From Streptosporangiaceae bacterium (GTDB lineage: Bacteria; Actinomycetota; Actinomycetes; Streptosporangiales; Streptosporangiaceae), in assembly GCA_030041195.1 (NCBI GenBank), contig JASHOI010000371.1:1-17051 (forward strand): a stretch of DNA of 17,051 nucleotides. Reading direction: 5' to 3'. The notes beneath the pieces were generated by a model, which had not been told where the DNA came from, did no database searches, and was given only the letters and a program-made list of their open reading frames with translations. The stretch's first letter is position 1; every line of letters starts with the position of its first letter. The translations under genes were made by a program, and so were the position numbers. Positions 1 through 7,114 of this stretch are shown piece after piece.

Positions 1-1
1 C

Positions 2-196
2 GCCGCGGCGATCCAGACCGGCAACCAGATTGGCCTGCTCGCCAGCGGCAACCACGACCACCTGCGCGAGGGACGGCTGACCGTGCTCGGCCCGCGGGCC
101 GAGCAGGCGTACGGCATGTGCGGCCGCCTCGCCGCCTACCCAGCCCGGCCGCCGGGCGCCCCGGCCCGGCACGGCACCGACCCCGCACCGACCTGA
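2..196 (+). CDS. C-terminal end of an unidentified protein (partial)
   Basis: An open frame enters from the left edge and ends at TGA 194-196, giving 64 visible residues. Third codon positions are almost all G or C, as in the real genes of this window, so I take it as coding. The visible segment holds TGNQIGLLASGNHDHL followed by LTVLGPRAEQAYGM and a Pro/Ala/Gly-rich tail that looks unstructured. I do not recognise the family. A GNHD string occurs in calcineurin-like phosphoesterases, but there it lies well inside the fold rather than near the C-terminus, so I do not assign that function. It is 45 bp upstream of the GH30 gene in the same direction and could be cotranscribed with it, which would hint at carbohydrate metabolism; this is inference only. 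Confidence 0.7.
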   Translation, partial: AAAIQTGNQIGLLASGNHDHLREGRLTVLGPRAEQAYGMCGRLAAYPARPPGAPARHGTDPAPT

Positions 197-226
197 TCCA
201 TCCCGCCAACGGCCATCCCAAACCGC

Positions 227-233
227 AAAGGAG
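227..233 (+). promoter_or_regulatory. Shine-Dalgarno site of the GH30 gene
   Basis: AAAGGAG lies 8 nt before the ATG at 242. It fixes that ATG as the start and shows the gene is translated from a leadered message, unlike several neighbours. Confidence 0.75.
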
Positions 234-241
234 CCCGCGTA

Positions 242-1687
242 ATGCAGAAACTGACCAGGCTTGCCGCCCGCAGGCCGCTCGCCGCCGCGGCGGTCGTGCT
301 CGCGGCAGGCGCGCTCACGTTGGCCGTCCCGGCCAGCCCGGCCTTAGCGGCGCCGTCCGCGACCATCGACGGCGCCGTCCACTACCAGCGGATCGCCGGA
401 TTCGGCTCGTCCGAGGCCTTCGGCCAGGCGTCGATCATCGAGGACGCGTCAGCCGCGGCCCAGCAGCAGGTGCTCAACCTGCTGTACAGCACGAAGACCG
501 GGGCCGGGCTGACGATCCTGCGCAACGAGGTCGGCGCGGACCCCGGCAACACGATCGAGCCGACCGCGCCGGCCAGCCCGTCCGCTCCCCCGTCCTACGT
601 GTCGCTGCAGTCGATCGGCGATGACATGGGGCAGCTGTGGCTGTCGCAGACCATCAAGGACGAGTACGGGGTCCGCGACATCTTCGCCGATGCGTGGACC
701 GCGCCCGCGTACATGAAGACCAACGACTCCACCTCCAACGGCGGCACGCTCTGCGGCGTGCCAGGCGCCACCTGCACCAGCGGTGACTGGCGCCAGGCGT
801 ACGCCAACTTCCTGGTCCAGTACGCCAGGGACTACGCGCAGGCCGGGGTCCCGCTGAGCTACATCGGCTTCGAGAACGAGGCCAACCTGGCCCCGGACTA
901 CGACGGCATGGTGATGAGCCCGGCGCAGACCGCCGACTTCGCCGACGTGCTCGGCCCGACGCTGGCCAGGTCGGGGCTGCCCACCAGGCTGGAGTGCTGT
1001 GCCGCCGAGGGCTGGGACTACGCGCAGCAGTACGCCGCCGCGATCGAGGCCGACCCCGTCGCCAGCCACTACGTCAGCCTGTTCACCAGCCACGGGTACA
1101 CCGAGGCGCCGGACTCCCCGCTGGCCGGGTGGAACAAGCCGGTGTGGGAGACCGAATGGTCGACGTTCCAGTCCTGGGATCCGGCGTGGGACGACGGCAC
1201 CACGGCCTCGGGGCTGAGCTGGGCGCAGAACATCTACGACGGGCTGACCCAGGCGAACCTCGGCGCGTTCCTGTACTGGTGGGGCACGAGCACACCGACG
1301 TTCAACGGCGACAACGAGAGCCTGGTCCAGATCAACGGGTCCACGGTCACCGCGTCGGCTCGGCTCTGGGCGTTCGCCAACTACAGCCGCTTCGTCCGTC
1401 CGGGAGCGGTCCGGATCGGCGCCACGACGGCCGACAGCAACCTCGAGCTGACCGCGTTCCGGAACCTCAACGGCTCGGTCGCGATCGTGGTCCTGAACAC
1501 CGGCACCGGCCCGGACACGGTCTCGTTCGCGCTGCGCAACCTCGGCATCGGCAGCGCGGCCCTGGCGACGCCGTACCTGACCGACTCCTCGAGCGACACC
1601 GCGGCGCAGCCGCCGGTGCCCGTGGTCGGCGGAACGCTGACCACGACCCTCCCCGCCCGCTCCCTGGTGACCTTCGCCATCCGGTAG
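242..1687 (+). CDS. Secreted GH30-family glycoside hydrolase
   Basis: A 481-residue exported enzyme, probably an endo-xylanase or related beta-glycosidase of family GH30 (clan A). Residues 1-37 form a signal peptide: a basic start with Arg10-Arg11, a long Ala/Val/Leu core and an ALA-A cleavage region around 34-37. Family hallmarks follow in order: GFGSSEAFG (53-61), WTAPAYMKTN (152-161) in the catalytic barrel, GFENEAN (209-215), where Glu213 is the expected acid/base, and WETEWS (302-307), where Glu305 is the expected nucleophile. The last ~100 residues look like the small beta domain that GH30 enzymes pack against the barrel; no separate carbohydrate-binding module is present. It has paired cysteines at 171/178 and 252/253. 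Known GH30 members act on glucuronoxylan, beta-1,6-glucan, xylobiose or glucosylceramide; the substrate here cannot be read from sequence. The start is set by AAAGGAG 8 nt upstream. Confidence 0.87.
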   Translation: MQKLTRLAARRPLAAAAVVLAAGALTLAVPASPALAAPSATIDGAVHYQRIAGFGSSEAFGQASIIEDASAAAQQQVLNLLYSTKTGAGLTILRNEVGADPGNTIEPTAPASPSAPPSYVSLQSIGDDMGQLWLSQTIKDEYGVRDIFADAWTAPAYMKTNDSTSNGGTLCGVPGATCTSGDWRQAYANFLVQYARDYAQAGVPLSYIGFENEANLAPDYDGMVMSPAQTADFADVLGPTLARSGLPTRLECCAAEGWDYAQQYAAAIEADPVASHYVSLFTSHGYTEAPDSPLAGWNKPVWETEWSTFQSWDPAWDDGTTASGLSWAQNIYDGLTQANLGAFLYWWGTSTPTFNGDNESLVQINGSTVTASARLWAFANYSRFVRPGAVRIGATTADSNLELTAFRNLNGSVAIVVLNTGTGPDTVSFALRNLGIGSAALATPYLTDSSSDTAAQPPVPVVGGTLTTTLPARSLVTFAIR

Positions 1688-1711
1688 CGGCCGGTCGCCG
1701 ACGATCTGGTT

Positions 1712-1747
1712 CCGGGCGGTCACGCGGACCTTGGTGTGGCCGCCCGG
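1712..1747. terminator. Strong hairpin between two converging genes
   Basis: CCGGGCGGTCAC (1712-1723) pairs with GTGGCCGCCCGG (1736-1747): a 12-bp stem with one G-T pair and a 12-nt loop. It sits between the stop of the GH30 gene (1687) and the stop of the minus-strand DinB-like gene (1761). There is no T-run on either side, so it would be a U-less terminator, as is common in actinomycetes, and could serve both directions. Confidence 0.6.
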
Positions 1748-1760
1748 GAGACCGGCAGAA

Positions 1761-2288
1761 TCAGGGCAGTTGCTCCAGCAGCGCGTCGTACAGGCGGTAG
1801 GTGCAGCTGTCGGCCTTGCTGACCATCCGCTCGTTGCTGGTCAGCCGGGTCCATGGGTGATCGGAATCGATGCCGGTGGTATCGGCGGGACCAGAACCCG
1901 GCCTGCACTCGTCCGCGGTCAGCGTGGCGACAGCCGCGACCGCGCGTTCGTGGGCGCGGTCGAGCCGGGTGAGCACCTCGTCGTCAGAGACGGAGCGAGC
2001 CCACGCCGCCTCGCGGGCATGATGCACCTGGTCCTTCGGCCACGGCTCGCCGCGGCCGATGCCGAGGTCGGCCCCGCCGTACCACTGCCCGGCCGGCAGC
2101 TCTGGCTGGCCGCGCATCCAGGCGAACACCGGCGCGACCGTCTCGTTCCAGAATGCGACGCCGGCCAGCGTCTCCTTGACGGTCCGGCCGTCGGCGAGCC
2201 GGGTGTCCAGCTGGCCCGCGATCAGCCTGGACCGGAGCTTGTGCCATGACGCGTCGATCCGTTCCAGCAGTTCTCCGGTGGAAGTCAT
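1761..2288 (-). CDS. DinB / ClbS(DfsB)-like four-helix bundle protein
   Basis: A 175-residue mostly helical protein starting MTSTGELLERIDASW. The opening helix with ELLERID followed by SWHKLRSRL, the TVKETLAGVAFWNETVAPVFAWM segment spread over residues 37-58, and a C-terminal helix ending RLYDALLEQLP are the layout of the DinB/ClbS-DfsB superfamily. Members include thiol-dependent transferases, maleylpyruvate isomerase-like enzymes and the colibactin self-resistance protein ClbS; the actual reaction here is unknown. The metal-binding histidines of classical DinB proteins are not obvious. An alternative ATG at 2327 would add 13 residues, but the TACGCT hexamer 6 nt before 2288 favours the shorter leaderless form. 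The gene is divergent from a WYL regulator, a common pairing, and is probably its target. Confidence 0.7.
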   Translation of the reverse strand: MTSTGELLERIDASWHKLRSRLIAGQLDTRLADGRTVKETLAGVAFWNETVAPVFAWMRGQPELPAGQWYGGADLGIGRGEPWPKDQVHHAREAAWARSVSDDEVLTRLDRAHERAVAAVATLTADECRPGSGPADTTGIDSDHPWTRLTSNERMVSKADSCTYRLYDALLEQLP

Positions 2289-2294
2289 GACGAA

Positions 2295-2300
2295 AGCGTA
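2295..2300 (-). promoter_or_regulatory. -10 element for a leaderless DinB-like mRNA
   Basis: Read on the minus strand, TACGCT is followed by 6 nt (TTCGTC) and then the ATG at 2288. This TANNNT-N6-start spacing places the transcription start at or next to the start codon. No Shine-Dalgarno sequence precedes that ATG. Confidence 0.5.
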
Positions 2301-2324
2301 GAGAGCAAAGTAGCCAGGATCTGT

Positions 2325-2330
2325 CATATT
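2325..2330 (+). promoter_or_regulatory. -10 element for a leaderless WYL regulator mRNA
   Basis: CATATT (conserved A at position 2 and T at position 6) is followed by 6 nt (TGAGCG) and the GTG start at 2337. There is no Shine-Dalgarno sequence. A -35 hexamer would fall near 2302-2307, inside the divergent promoter, and is not consensus. Confidence 0.45.
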
Positions 2331-2336
2331 TGAGCG

Positions 2337-3278
2337 GTGCGTGCTGAACGGCTGCTCCGGATCCTGCTGCTGCTGCAGGCTTACGAGTCGCTGACCGCGG
2401 GTGAACTGGCCCGCCGCCTGGAGGTGTCGACGCGGACCATCCAGCGGGACCTTGACTCGCTCAGCCTGGCCGGCGTCCCCGTCTACGCCAGCCGGGGGCA
2501 TGGTGGCGGCTGGACGCTGGCCCGCGACTACCGGACCCGGCTGAACGGCCTCACCCCGGCCGAGGCGATGACCGTGTTCGTCGGAACAACCGCGCACCTG
2601 CTCGCCGACCTCGGCCTGGACGCGGCCGCCGGCAGCGCCTTCGCCAAGCTGCTCTCCGCGCTGCCGGCGAACGCCCGGAAGGACGCCGAGTACGCCAGGG
2701 CACGGGTGCTTGTCGACCACGCCGGCTGGCAGGGCGCCGGCGAGGCGTCGCCGCACCTGGCCGTGCTCCGCCGGGCGCTGTGGGAGGAGCGCCGGGTGGA
2801 GGTCTGCTACGGCGGGCGGCCGTTGCGGCTCGCTCCGCTCGGCCTGGTGGCCAAGGGCACCACCTGGTACCTGGTCGCCGCGCGCGATGATGGTGAGATA
2901 CGCACCTACCGGGTGCCAAAGATCACCAGCGCCGTCGCGGCCGAGCAGACGTTCGAGCGGCCGCCGGGCTTCGACCTGGCCGCGCACTGGGCCAGCGCCT
3001 GCGACCGGTTCTTCGCCACCAGGCCGGCATATCCGGTGCGGCTGCGGGTGCGGACACCCGCGGTCCACCGGTTGTCGTGGGCGCCGGGCGCGACGATCAT
3101 CCAGGTCGCAGGGCGTGCCGACGGCTGGTCGGACGTCACGATGACCTTCGAGAACGCGTTTGAGGCGGCGACGTTCCTGCTCGGCATGGCCGGCGAGGCC
3201 GTGGTCGTCGCGCCGAACGAGCTTCGCGATCGTATCCGGACGGCGGCAAATCGCCTCGCCCTGCTGCACGCCGGCTAG
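2337..3278 (+). CDS. WYL-domain (YafY-type) transcriptional regulator
   Basis: A 313-residue DNA-binding regulator. Residues 1-60 form a DeoR/HTH_11-type winged helix (ERLLRILLLLQAYESLTAGE, then RLEVSTRTIQRDLDSL, then a GHGGGW wing). Residues ~140-205 form the ligand-sensing WYL domain with TWYLVA at 176-181 and an EIRTYRV segment at 187-193. The C-terminal ~85 residues match the WCX extension. Length and order are typical of the family, whose members bind small ligands or nucleic acid through the WYL domain. The gene starts with GTG at 2337, chosen from the -10 hexamer 6 nt upstream and from the usual short N-terminus. It is divergent from a DinB-like gene across 48 bp, so it probably controls that gene and itself. 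Its inducer is unknown. Confidence 0.87.
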   Translation: MRAERLLRILLLLQAYESLTAGELARRLEVSTRTIQRDLDSLSLAGVPVYASRGHGGGWTLARDYRTRLNGLTPAEAMTVFVGTTAHLLADLGLDAAAGSAFAKLLSALPANARKDAEYARARVLVDHAGWQGAGEASPHLAVLRRALWEERRVEVCYGGRPLRLAPLGLVAKGTTWYLVAARDDGEIRTYRVPKITSAVAAEQTFERPPGFDLAAHWASACDRFFATRPAYPVRLRVRTPAVHRLSWAPGATIIQVAGRADGWSDVTMTFENAFEAATFLLGMAGEAVVVAPNELRDRIRTAANRLALLHAG

Positions 3279-3310
3279 ACCCGGCGGCCGGCACGCCGTC
3301 ACCGGCTCCC

Positions 3311-3329
3311 GGCGCCCACGCAGGGCGCC
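3311..3329 (+). terminator. Hairpin after the WYL regulator gene
   Basis: GGCGCCC (3311-3317) and GGGCGCC (3323-3329) form a perfect 7-bp G/C stem around a 5-nt loop, 33 bp after the stop of the regulator gene. No T-run follows. It is a plausible terminator, but short G/C stems also arise by chance at this base composition. Confidence 0.4.
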
Positions 3330-3437
3330 ACGCGGCAGGCGTGCGCCGAGACCCTGTGCCCTGCGTAGCTCGACCGTGACCAGCAGTGTTTCCGGCCACC
3401 GGGCTCCGCAACATTCCTATTTTCTAGGTGGAATTTA

Positions 3438-3443
3438 TTGACA
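3438..3443 (+). promoter_or_regulatory. Consensus -35 hexamer upstream of the permease
   Basis: TTGACA occurs at the edge of an AT-rich island (about 3410-3450) that stands out from the GC-rich surroundings. I cannot identify a convincing -10 at 16-19 nt; the sequence there falls within the tandem repeat. Treat it as a probable promoter region rather than a mapped promoter. Confidence 0.4.
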
Positions 3444-3444
3444 G

Positions 3445-3482
3445 AGTGTCTATCAGGTACTCAAGTGTCTATCAGGTACCCA
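3445..3482 (+). repeat. Two tandem copies of a 19-bp repeat, probable operator
   Basis: AGTGTCTATCAGGTACTCA (3445-3463) is followed directly by AGTGTCTATCAGGTACCCA (3464-3482); they differ at one base. The copies start 2 bp after TTGACA and lie 67 bp before the permease start. A head-to-tail repeat at this position suggests a regulator binding side by side on the promoter of the nucleobase permease; which regulator is unknown. Confidence 0.6.
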
Positions 3483-3534
3483 ACTGTGTCGGGGGACGGC
3501 GTTAGATGCCGCGCTCGGGGTGCTGGCAGAAAGC

Positions 3535-3540
3535 AGGAGG
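3535..3540 (+). promoter_or_regulatory. Shine-Dalgarno site of the permease gene
   Basis: AGGAGG lies 8 nt before the ATG at 3549. It decides the start: the frame is open back to a TTG at 3438, but that extension would cover the promoter and the tandem repeat. Confidence 0.8.
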
Positions 3541-3548
3541 GCACAGTC

Positions 3549-4973
3549 ATGACACACACCAGCGAAGCCACCCCAGCCGCCGGGCCGCCCCGGACGGCGG
3601 AAATCGAGCTCCACTCCATCCAGCCCATCCCGGACAGCGAACGTCACGGCACGGTCGGGCAGCAGTGGCGGCTGTGGTACGCGTGTAACGCGAACTTCTT
3701 CTGCATCGTTCTCGGGTCGTTCGCCGTGCTGCTGGGCTTGAACTTGTTCTGGGCCATCGCCGCGATCGTGATCGGGTCAGTCATCGGTGGAGTACTCACC
3801 GGCCTGCACGGGGTCCAGGGCCCCCGGCTCGGCGTCCCGCAGATGATCCAGTCCCGGGGTCAGTTCGGGTTCTACTTCGGCGTGGTCTTGTTCCTGATGG
3901 GGATCTTGCTGGACGTCGGGTACATGGGCGGCGGCCTGGTGGTCGGCGCACAGTCGCTGCAGGGAGTCATCCCGGGGCTGCCGGTCCAGGCCTGGATCGT
4001 GATCTTCGCCGTACCGTGCGTGGCCCTGGCCGTCTGGGGGTACCGGTTGATCCACGCGGTTCAGCCGTACCTGGTCGTGATCATGACCGGCGTCTGGATC
4101 GCCATGCTGGGCCTGATCATCGCCTCCGGCGATCATCTGGCCAAGGGGATGGGCGGCGCTCACCTGGCCAGCTTCCCGGTCTTCCTGGTGGTGGTCGGGC
4201 TGTTCTTCATGAACCAGCTCAGCTGGGCCATCTACGTATCGGACTACTCCCGGTACATGCCCAAGGACACCTCCGGGCCGCGGGTTTTCGCCGCGGTTGC
4301 CGTCGGCTCCACCGTGTCCACCGTGGCGTTCTGCGCGCTCGGTGCGTGGGTCACCGCGATCGCCCCCACCGCGGCGTCCCCGGTGACGGTCATCGCGAGC
4401 GTCGCAGGCAAGTGGGTGCTGTGGTTCTCGGCCCTGTCACTGGTGGCCGGGGCGGCGATGAACGCCTACACCGGCATGCTTTCCTGGGAGTCGGTCCGTT
4501 CGACCTGGCAGCAGGTGAAGCTGTCCCGCCTCGCCCGGGTGGCCGGGGTCCTGCTGATCTCCGCGGTGGCGATGTTGCTGGCGTTGCTGGGCTGGCGCTC
4601 GTTCGTCACCACGTTCAGCAACTTCCTCGACGTCTTGCTGTTCGTGTTCGTGCCGTGGTCCCTGATCAACCTGGTCGACTTCTATCTGGTGCAGCGCGAG
4701 CGCTATGACGTCGCCGCGTTCTACACCCCGCGCGGCATCTACGGCGGCTGGCGGTGGGTCGCGGTCATCCCCTACCTCGTCGCGGTCGGCCTCGAGCTGC
4801 TCTTCGTCGACCAAACCGACCTCAAGGGCCCGCTGGTGAACGCGCTCGGCGGCGCCGACATCTCGTGGATCGTCGGCGGCGTGGTGGCTGCGGTCGGCTA
4901 CCTGGTCGCGGTTCGCATCGCAGGCCGCGGTGCCGAGGTGACCGCGGAGCAGTTGACCGGGGTGAGCAGGTGA
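3549..4973 (+). CDS. NCS1-family nucleobase (cytosine/purine-type) permease
   Basis: A 474-residue integral membrane transporter of the nucleobase:cation symporter-1 family (cytosine, purine, uracil, thiamine or allantoin transporters). After a polar N-terminus of ~47 residues come about twelve hydrophobic segments. The family signature GPRLGVPQMIQSRGQFG (91-107) is intact, and SDYSRYMP later in the chain matches the NCS1 pattern in the loop after the sixth or seventh helix. Known members import a nucleobase or related heterocycle with H+ or Na+. The exact substrate is not readable here, and no catabolic partner gene (deaminase, hydantoinase) is adjacent to narrow it. The start is fixed by AGGAGG 8 nt upstream. 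A 19-bp tandem repeat lies in its promoter region. It converges with the beta-propeller gene, with 28 bp between stops. Confidence 0.87.
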   Translation: MTHTSEATPAAGPPRTAEIELHSIQPIPDSERHGTVGQQWRLWYACNANFFCIVLGSFAVLLGLNLFWAIAAIVIGSVIGGVLTGLHGVQGPRLGVPQMIQSRGQFGFYFGVVLFLMGILLDVGYMGGGLVVGAQSLQGVIPGLPVQAWIVIFAVPCVALAVWGYRLIHAVQPYLVVIMTGVWIAMLGLIIASGDHLAKGMGGAHLASFPVFLVVVGLFFMNQLSWAIYVSDYSRYMPKDTSGPRVFAAVAVGSTVSTVAFCALGAWVTAIAPTAASPVTVIASVAGKWVLWFSALSLVAGAAMNAYTGMLSWESVRSTWQQVKLSRLARVAGVLLISAVAMLLALLGWRSFVTTFSNFLDVLLFVFVPWSLINLVDFYLVQRERYDVAAFYTPRGIYGGWRWVAVIPYLVAVGLELLFVDQTDLKGPLVNALGGADISWIVGGVVAAVGYLVAVRIAGRGAEVTAEQLTGVSR

Positions 4974-5001
4974 GTTGCTTCCCATGAGACGGGGCGGATG
5001 A

Positions 5002-6285
5002 TTACCAGGCGGCGTCTGCAATGCCTGCGGTGCCGGGCAACGGCGTGAACGTCTCGCCGTCGATCACCCCGACGCTGATTCCGCTGGGCGTGAGGATCGC
5101 CCCGATCAGGATAGTGCCCGCCGGGTTGGTCCAGTAAAGAGAGATATCGCCCCCCGCCTCGCCCCGGAACTCGAAAACGCCAAAGACGCGTGCCACCTTC
5201 CCGGTGCTGGCGGAATACCGTATGAATCCCGTCGTCGTGTCGGAGGCATGCCTGGAACTCATGGTTGTCGTGTAGCCGCAGATGATCGCGGAGCCATCCG
5301 GTGTGACGAGAGAATCGGTCACGCACCGCGAGACGTGGTCTTTCCCCCGCACAGCTGACCTGAGGGCGCGGCCCGACAGACTCAGGGTGACGGCGAGTCG
5401 GCTGTCCGTGATCAGGTTGTCCCCGCTGGCTGTGGTGTCGAGCAGGCGCACGCCCACATCGGACGGGTCCCCCCACTCGAACGCGAGCGTCGCGGAGTCC
5501 GCCGTCCATGAGATGGTCTGCGAACCGTCGACGCCTGACCCGGTGAACCCGCCCGAGTCCTTCAGGTCGGGTGTGCCGTTCGCTGACCAGGTGCGAATCG
5601 CCCCGGTAGCCAGCGTGCAGATCATGATCTCCTGCCGTCCCGGCTGGCCAACATCGCCCGAGCCCACTTCGACGGCGAGCTTGCTGCCATCGGGGGACAA
5701 CGCCAGGCCCGTCACCCTGGTGCCCCCCGGCAGCGCCGGGATCGCAACCGGGGTGAGGGACTGTTCAGCGCCGGACGCGCTCAGCCGCAGCAGGTAGAAC
5801 GCCGGCTGCCCAGGCCACTGCACCGTGGGCCCCATCACCTGACGCTGCGCGTCGAGGACGAATGTCCGGTCGTCGGCGGCCCCGGTAACGCCGACGAACG
5901 GGACATGCGTCGGGATCCTGGCGAGCGTGGCTCCGGTCGTGGTGGCCTTTACGGCCGCGTACGACGGGTTTCCGATCGCCACGTAGTACGCCGGGACGGT
6001 ACCGGTGCCGGTGGAAGCGCCGGCTCCGTGCTTGAGGGCACCGCCGGCGCTGGACCGGCCGTTTCCGGACCTGGCAAGCCAGGATCCGGCGGCGACACTG
6101 CCCGCTACGATGACGGCGACCGCCGCCGCGGCGGCCAGCGGCGCTACCCAGCCCACCCGGGGCCGGTGCGCACGCCCGCGGCGGCCGGGTGCCTCGTGCA
6201 GCCGGAGCGGCGGCACGTTGTCCGGCGTGATCACCGCAGCGGCGCTGCGGGTCGCGGCGCGTACCTGGTCGGCCGAAACGTTCAT
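5002..6285 (-). CDS. Membrane-anchored beta-propeller protein, putative anti-sigma partner
   Basis: A 427-residue protein with a short cytoplasmic N-terminus (~44 residues), one transmembrane segment (about 45-70, mostly Ala/Val/Gly) and a long extracytoplasmic part. The latter has repeated PD40/WD40-like blades, including ALSPDGSKLAVEV and ISWTADSATLAFEW, so a TolB-like propeller is likely. Its ATG overlaps the stop of the upstream sigma factor gene in an ATGA, which implies coupled translation and a functional link. By analogy with similar actinobacterial pairs I infer a role in holding or tuning the sigma factor in response to an envelope signal. The N-terminus contains no cysteine and so no HxxxCxxC zinc anti-sigma motif; inhibition would have to use another mode. 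It could instead be a target rather than a regulator of the sigma factor. Confidence 0.75.
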   Translation of the reverse strand: MNVSADQVRAATRSAAAVITPDNVPPLRLHEAPGRRGRAHRPRVGWVAPLAAAAAVAVIVAGSVAAGSWLARSGNGRSSAGGALKHGAGASTGTGTVPAYYVAIGNPSYAAVKATTTGATLARIPTHVPFVGVTGAADDRTFVLDAQRQVMGPTVQWPGQPAFYLLRLSASGAEQSLTPVAIPALPGGTRVTGLALSPDGSKLAVEVGSGDVGQPGRQEIMICTLATGAIRTWSANGTPDLKDSGGFTGSGVDGSQTISWTADSATLAFEWGDPSDVGVRLLDTTASGDNLITDSRLAVTLSLSGRALRSAVRGKDHVSRCVTDSLVTPDGSAIICGYTTTMSSRHASDTTTGFIRYSASTGKVARVFGVFEFRGEAGGDISLYWTNPAGTILIGAILTPSGISVGVIDGETFTPLPGTAGIADAAW

Positions 6286-6794
6286 GAGTACTCCTGCATG
6301 CGTCGTCCGAGCTTGGCGAGCGCGCGGGACGTGGCGGACTTGACGGTGCCGCGCCTGATGCCCATCGACCTGGCGATCTCCTCCTCGCTCAAGTCGAGGT
6401 AAAAGCGGAGCACCAGCGTTTCGCGCTGCCGGGGCGGCAGCGCCCGGATAGCCAGGAGCAGATGCCGGTGCTCCTCGCCAACCAGCGCGGCCGCCTCAGC
6501 TGATTCCCAAGGCAATTCACCGGCACTGCGGTCGTCACGGCGGGCGCGGGACCGCAGCACCATCCGGCAGCCGTTCAGCACGCTTGCCCGCAGATAACCA
6601 GGGGCGCTGGCAGTGTCTCGCAACTGGCTCCACCGCTTGTACAGCCCAAGGAACGCCTCCTGGACGACATCTTCGGCTGCCGGGCGGTCGCCGAGCATGA
6701 CGTAGGCAAGCCGGATGAGGCTCAGCGCGTGTGCCTCATACAGCGCGGTCACTTCCCGGCCGCGCAGCTGCGCCGACTCCGCGGACGTCACCAT
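6282..6794 (-). CDS. SigE-family ECF RNA polymerase sigma factor
   Basis: A 170-residue ECF sigma factor. Region 2 covers about 17-55 (LYEAHALSLIRLAYVMLGD, then AAEDVVQEAFLGLYKRW), which binds core polymerase and the -10 element. Region 4 covers about 112-163 (LPPRQRETLVLRFYLDLSEE, then IARSMGIRRGTVKSATSRAL), which reads the -35. Both are complete and the length is usual for the actinobacterial SigE-like family. It directs polymerase to a small regulon. The ATG at 6794 gives a normal N-terminus, but no clear Shine-Dalgarno sequence precedes it, so the start is less certain than the gene. It is the first gene of a two-gene operon with the membrane propeller protein, overlapping it by 4 nt. Confidence 0.9.
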   Translation of the reverse strand: MVTSAESAQLRGREVTALYEAHALSLIRLAYVMLGDRPAAEDVVQEAFLGLYKRWSQLRDTASAPGYLRASVLNGCRMVLRSRARRDDRSAGELPWESAEAAALVGEEHRHLLLAIRALPPRQRETLVLRFYLDLSEEEIARSMGIRRGTVKSATSRALAKLGRRMQEYS

Positions 6795-7061
6795 GCCCGC
6801 ACCAAGGGGAGAGATCTCACGACCGGCGGGGATCCGGCTTTCACATAGATAGAGATGCCCGCCTCGGCCAGAGGTTGCCTGTCATCCAGGAATCTTGGCG
6901 TCCCGACGACGGGATGGGCTCGTAGATGATTAACTCGGCGGTTTGATCTTGGTGGCGGGCCTGTTCTCAGGCTCTGGCGGCGATGTGGTGACCGGCGTCG
7001 CATCAGGAGCGGTCAGGTGCGGGCCGGCGGCCGGTTTCCGGGTCCGCGGCGGGGTTCGCCG

Positions 7062-7112
7062 AAGATCTAGGAGCCTCGCGTGCGGTATTTGCCCCGGATC
7101 CTCCTAGATCTT
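7062..7112. repeat. 12-bp perfect inverted repeat with 27-nt loop
   Basis: AAGATCTAGGAG (7062-7073) and its exact complement CTCCTAGATCTT (7101-7112) flank a 27-nt spacer. On the plus strand the right arm runs into TTTT (7111-7114), so a transcript could form an intrinsic-terminator-like hairpin, although the loop is long. No gene ends just upstream on the plus strand, so a mobile-element end, a dimeric operator or the end of a small RNA are alternatives. The arms are AT-richer than the surroundings. Confidence 0.65.
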
Positions 7113-7114
7113 TT

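Noticed and set aside
2..196. Metallophosphoesterase assignment from the GNHD string
   Set aside because: The motif is only ~50 residues from the C-terminus and other family motifs are not visible, so the match is probably accidental.
449..1723. Long minus-strand open frame opposite the GH30 gene
   Set aside because: Its translation is Arg/Gly/Pro/Ala-rich and without a domain; it is a by-product of high third-position GC in the real gene, which has signal peptide and catalytic motifs.
2289..3302. Extension of the DinB-like frame across the whole WYL gene region
   Set aside because: The frame stays open upstream only because it mirrors the regulator gene; the promoter elements and family length point to a start at 2288.
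3438..3548. TTG-started N-terminal extension of the permease
   Set aside because: It would translate the promoter and tandem repeat; AGGAGG 8 nt before the ATG at 3549 is decisive.
6788..7003. 71-codon minus-strand frame just upstream of the sigma factor
   Set aside because: It overlaps the sigma factor start in another frame, is Arg/Pro-rich and has no domain; I considered a decayed gene here but could not support it.
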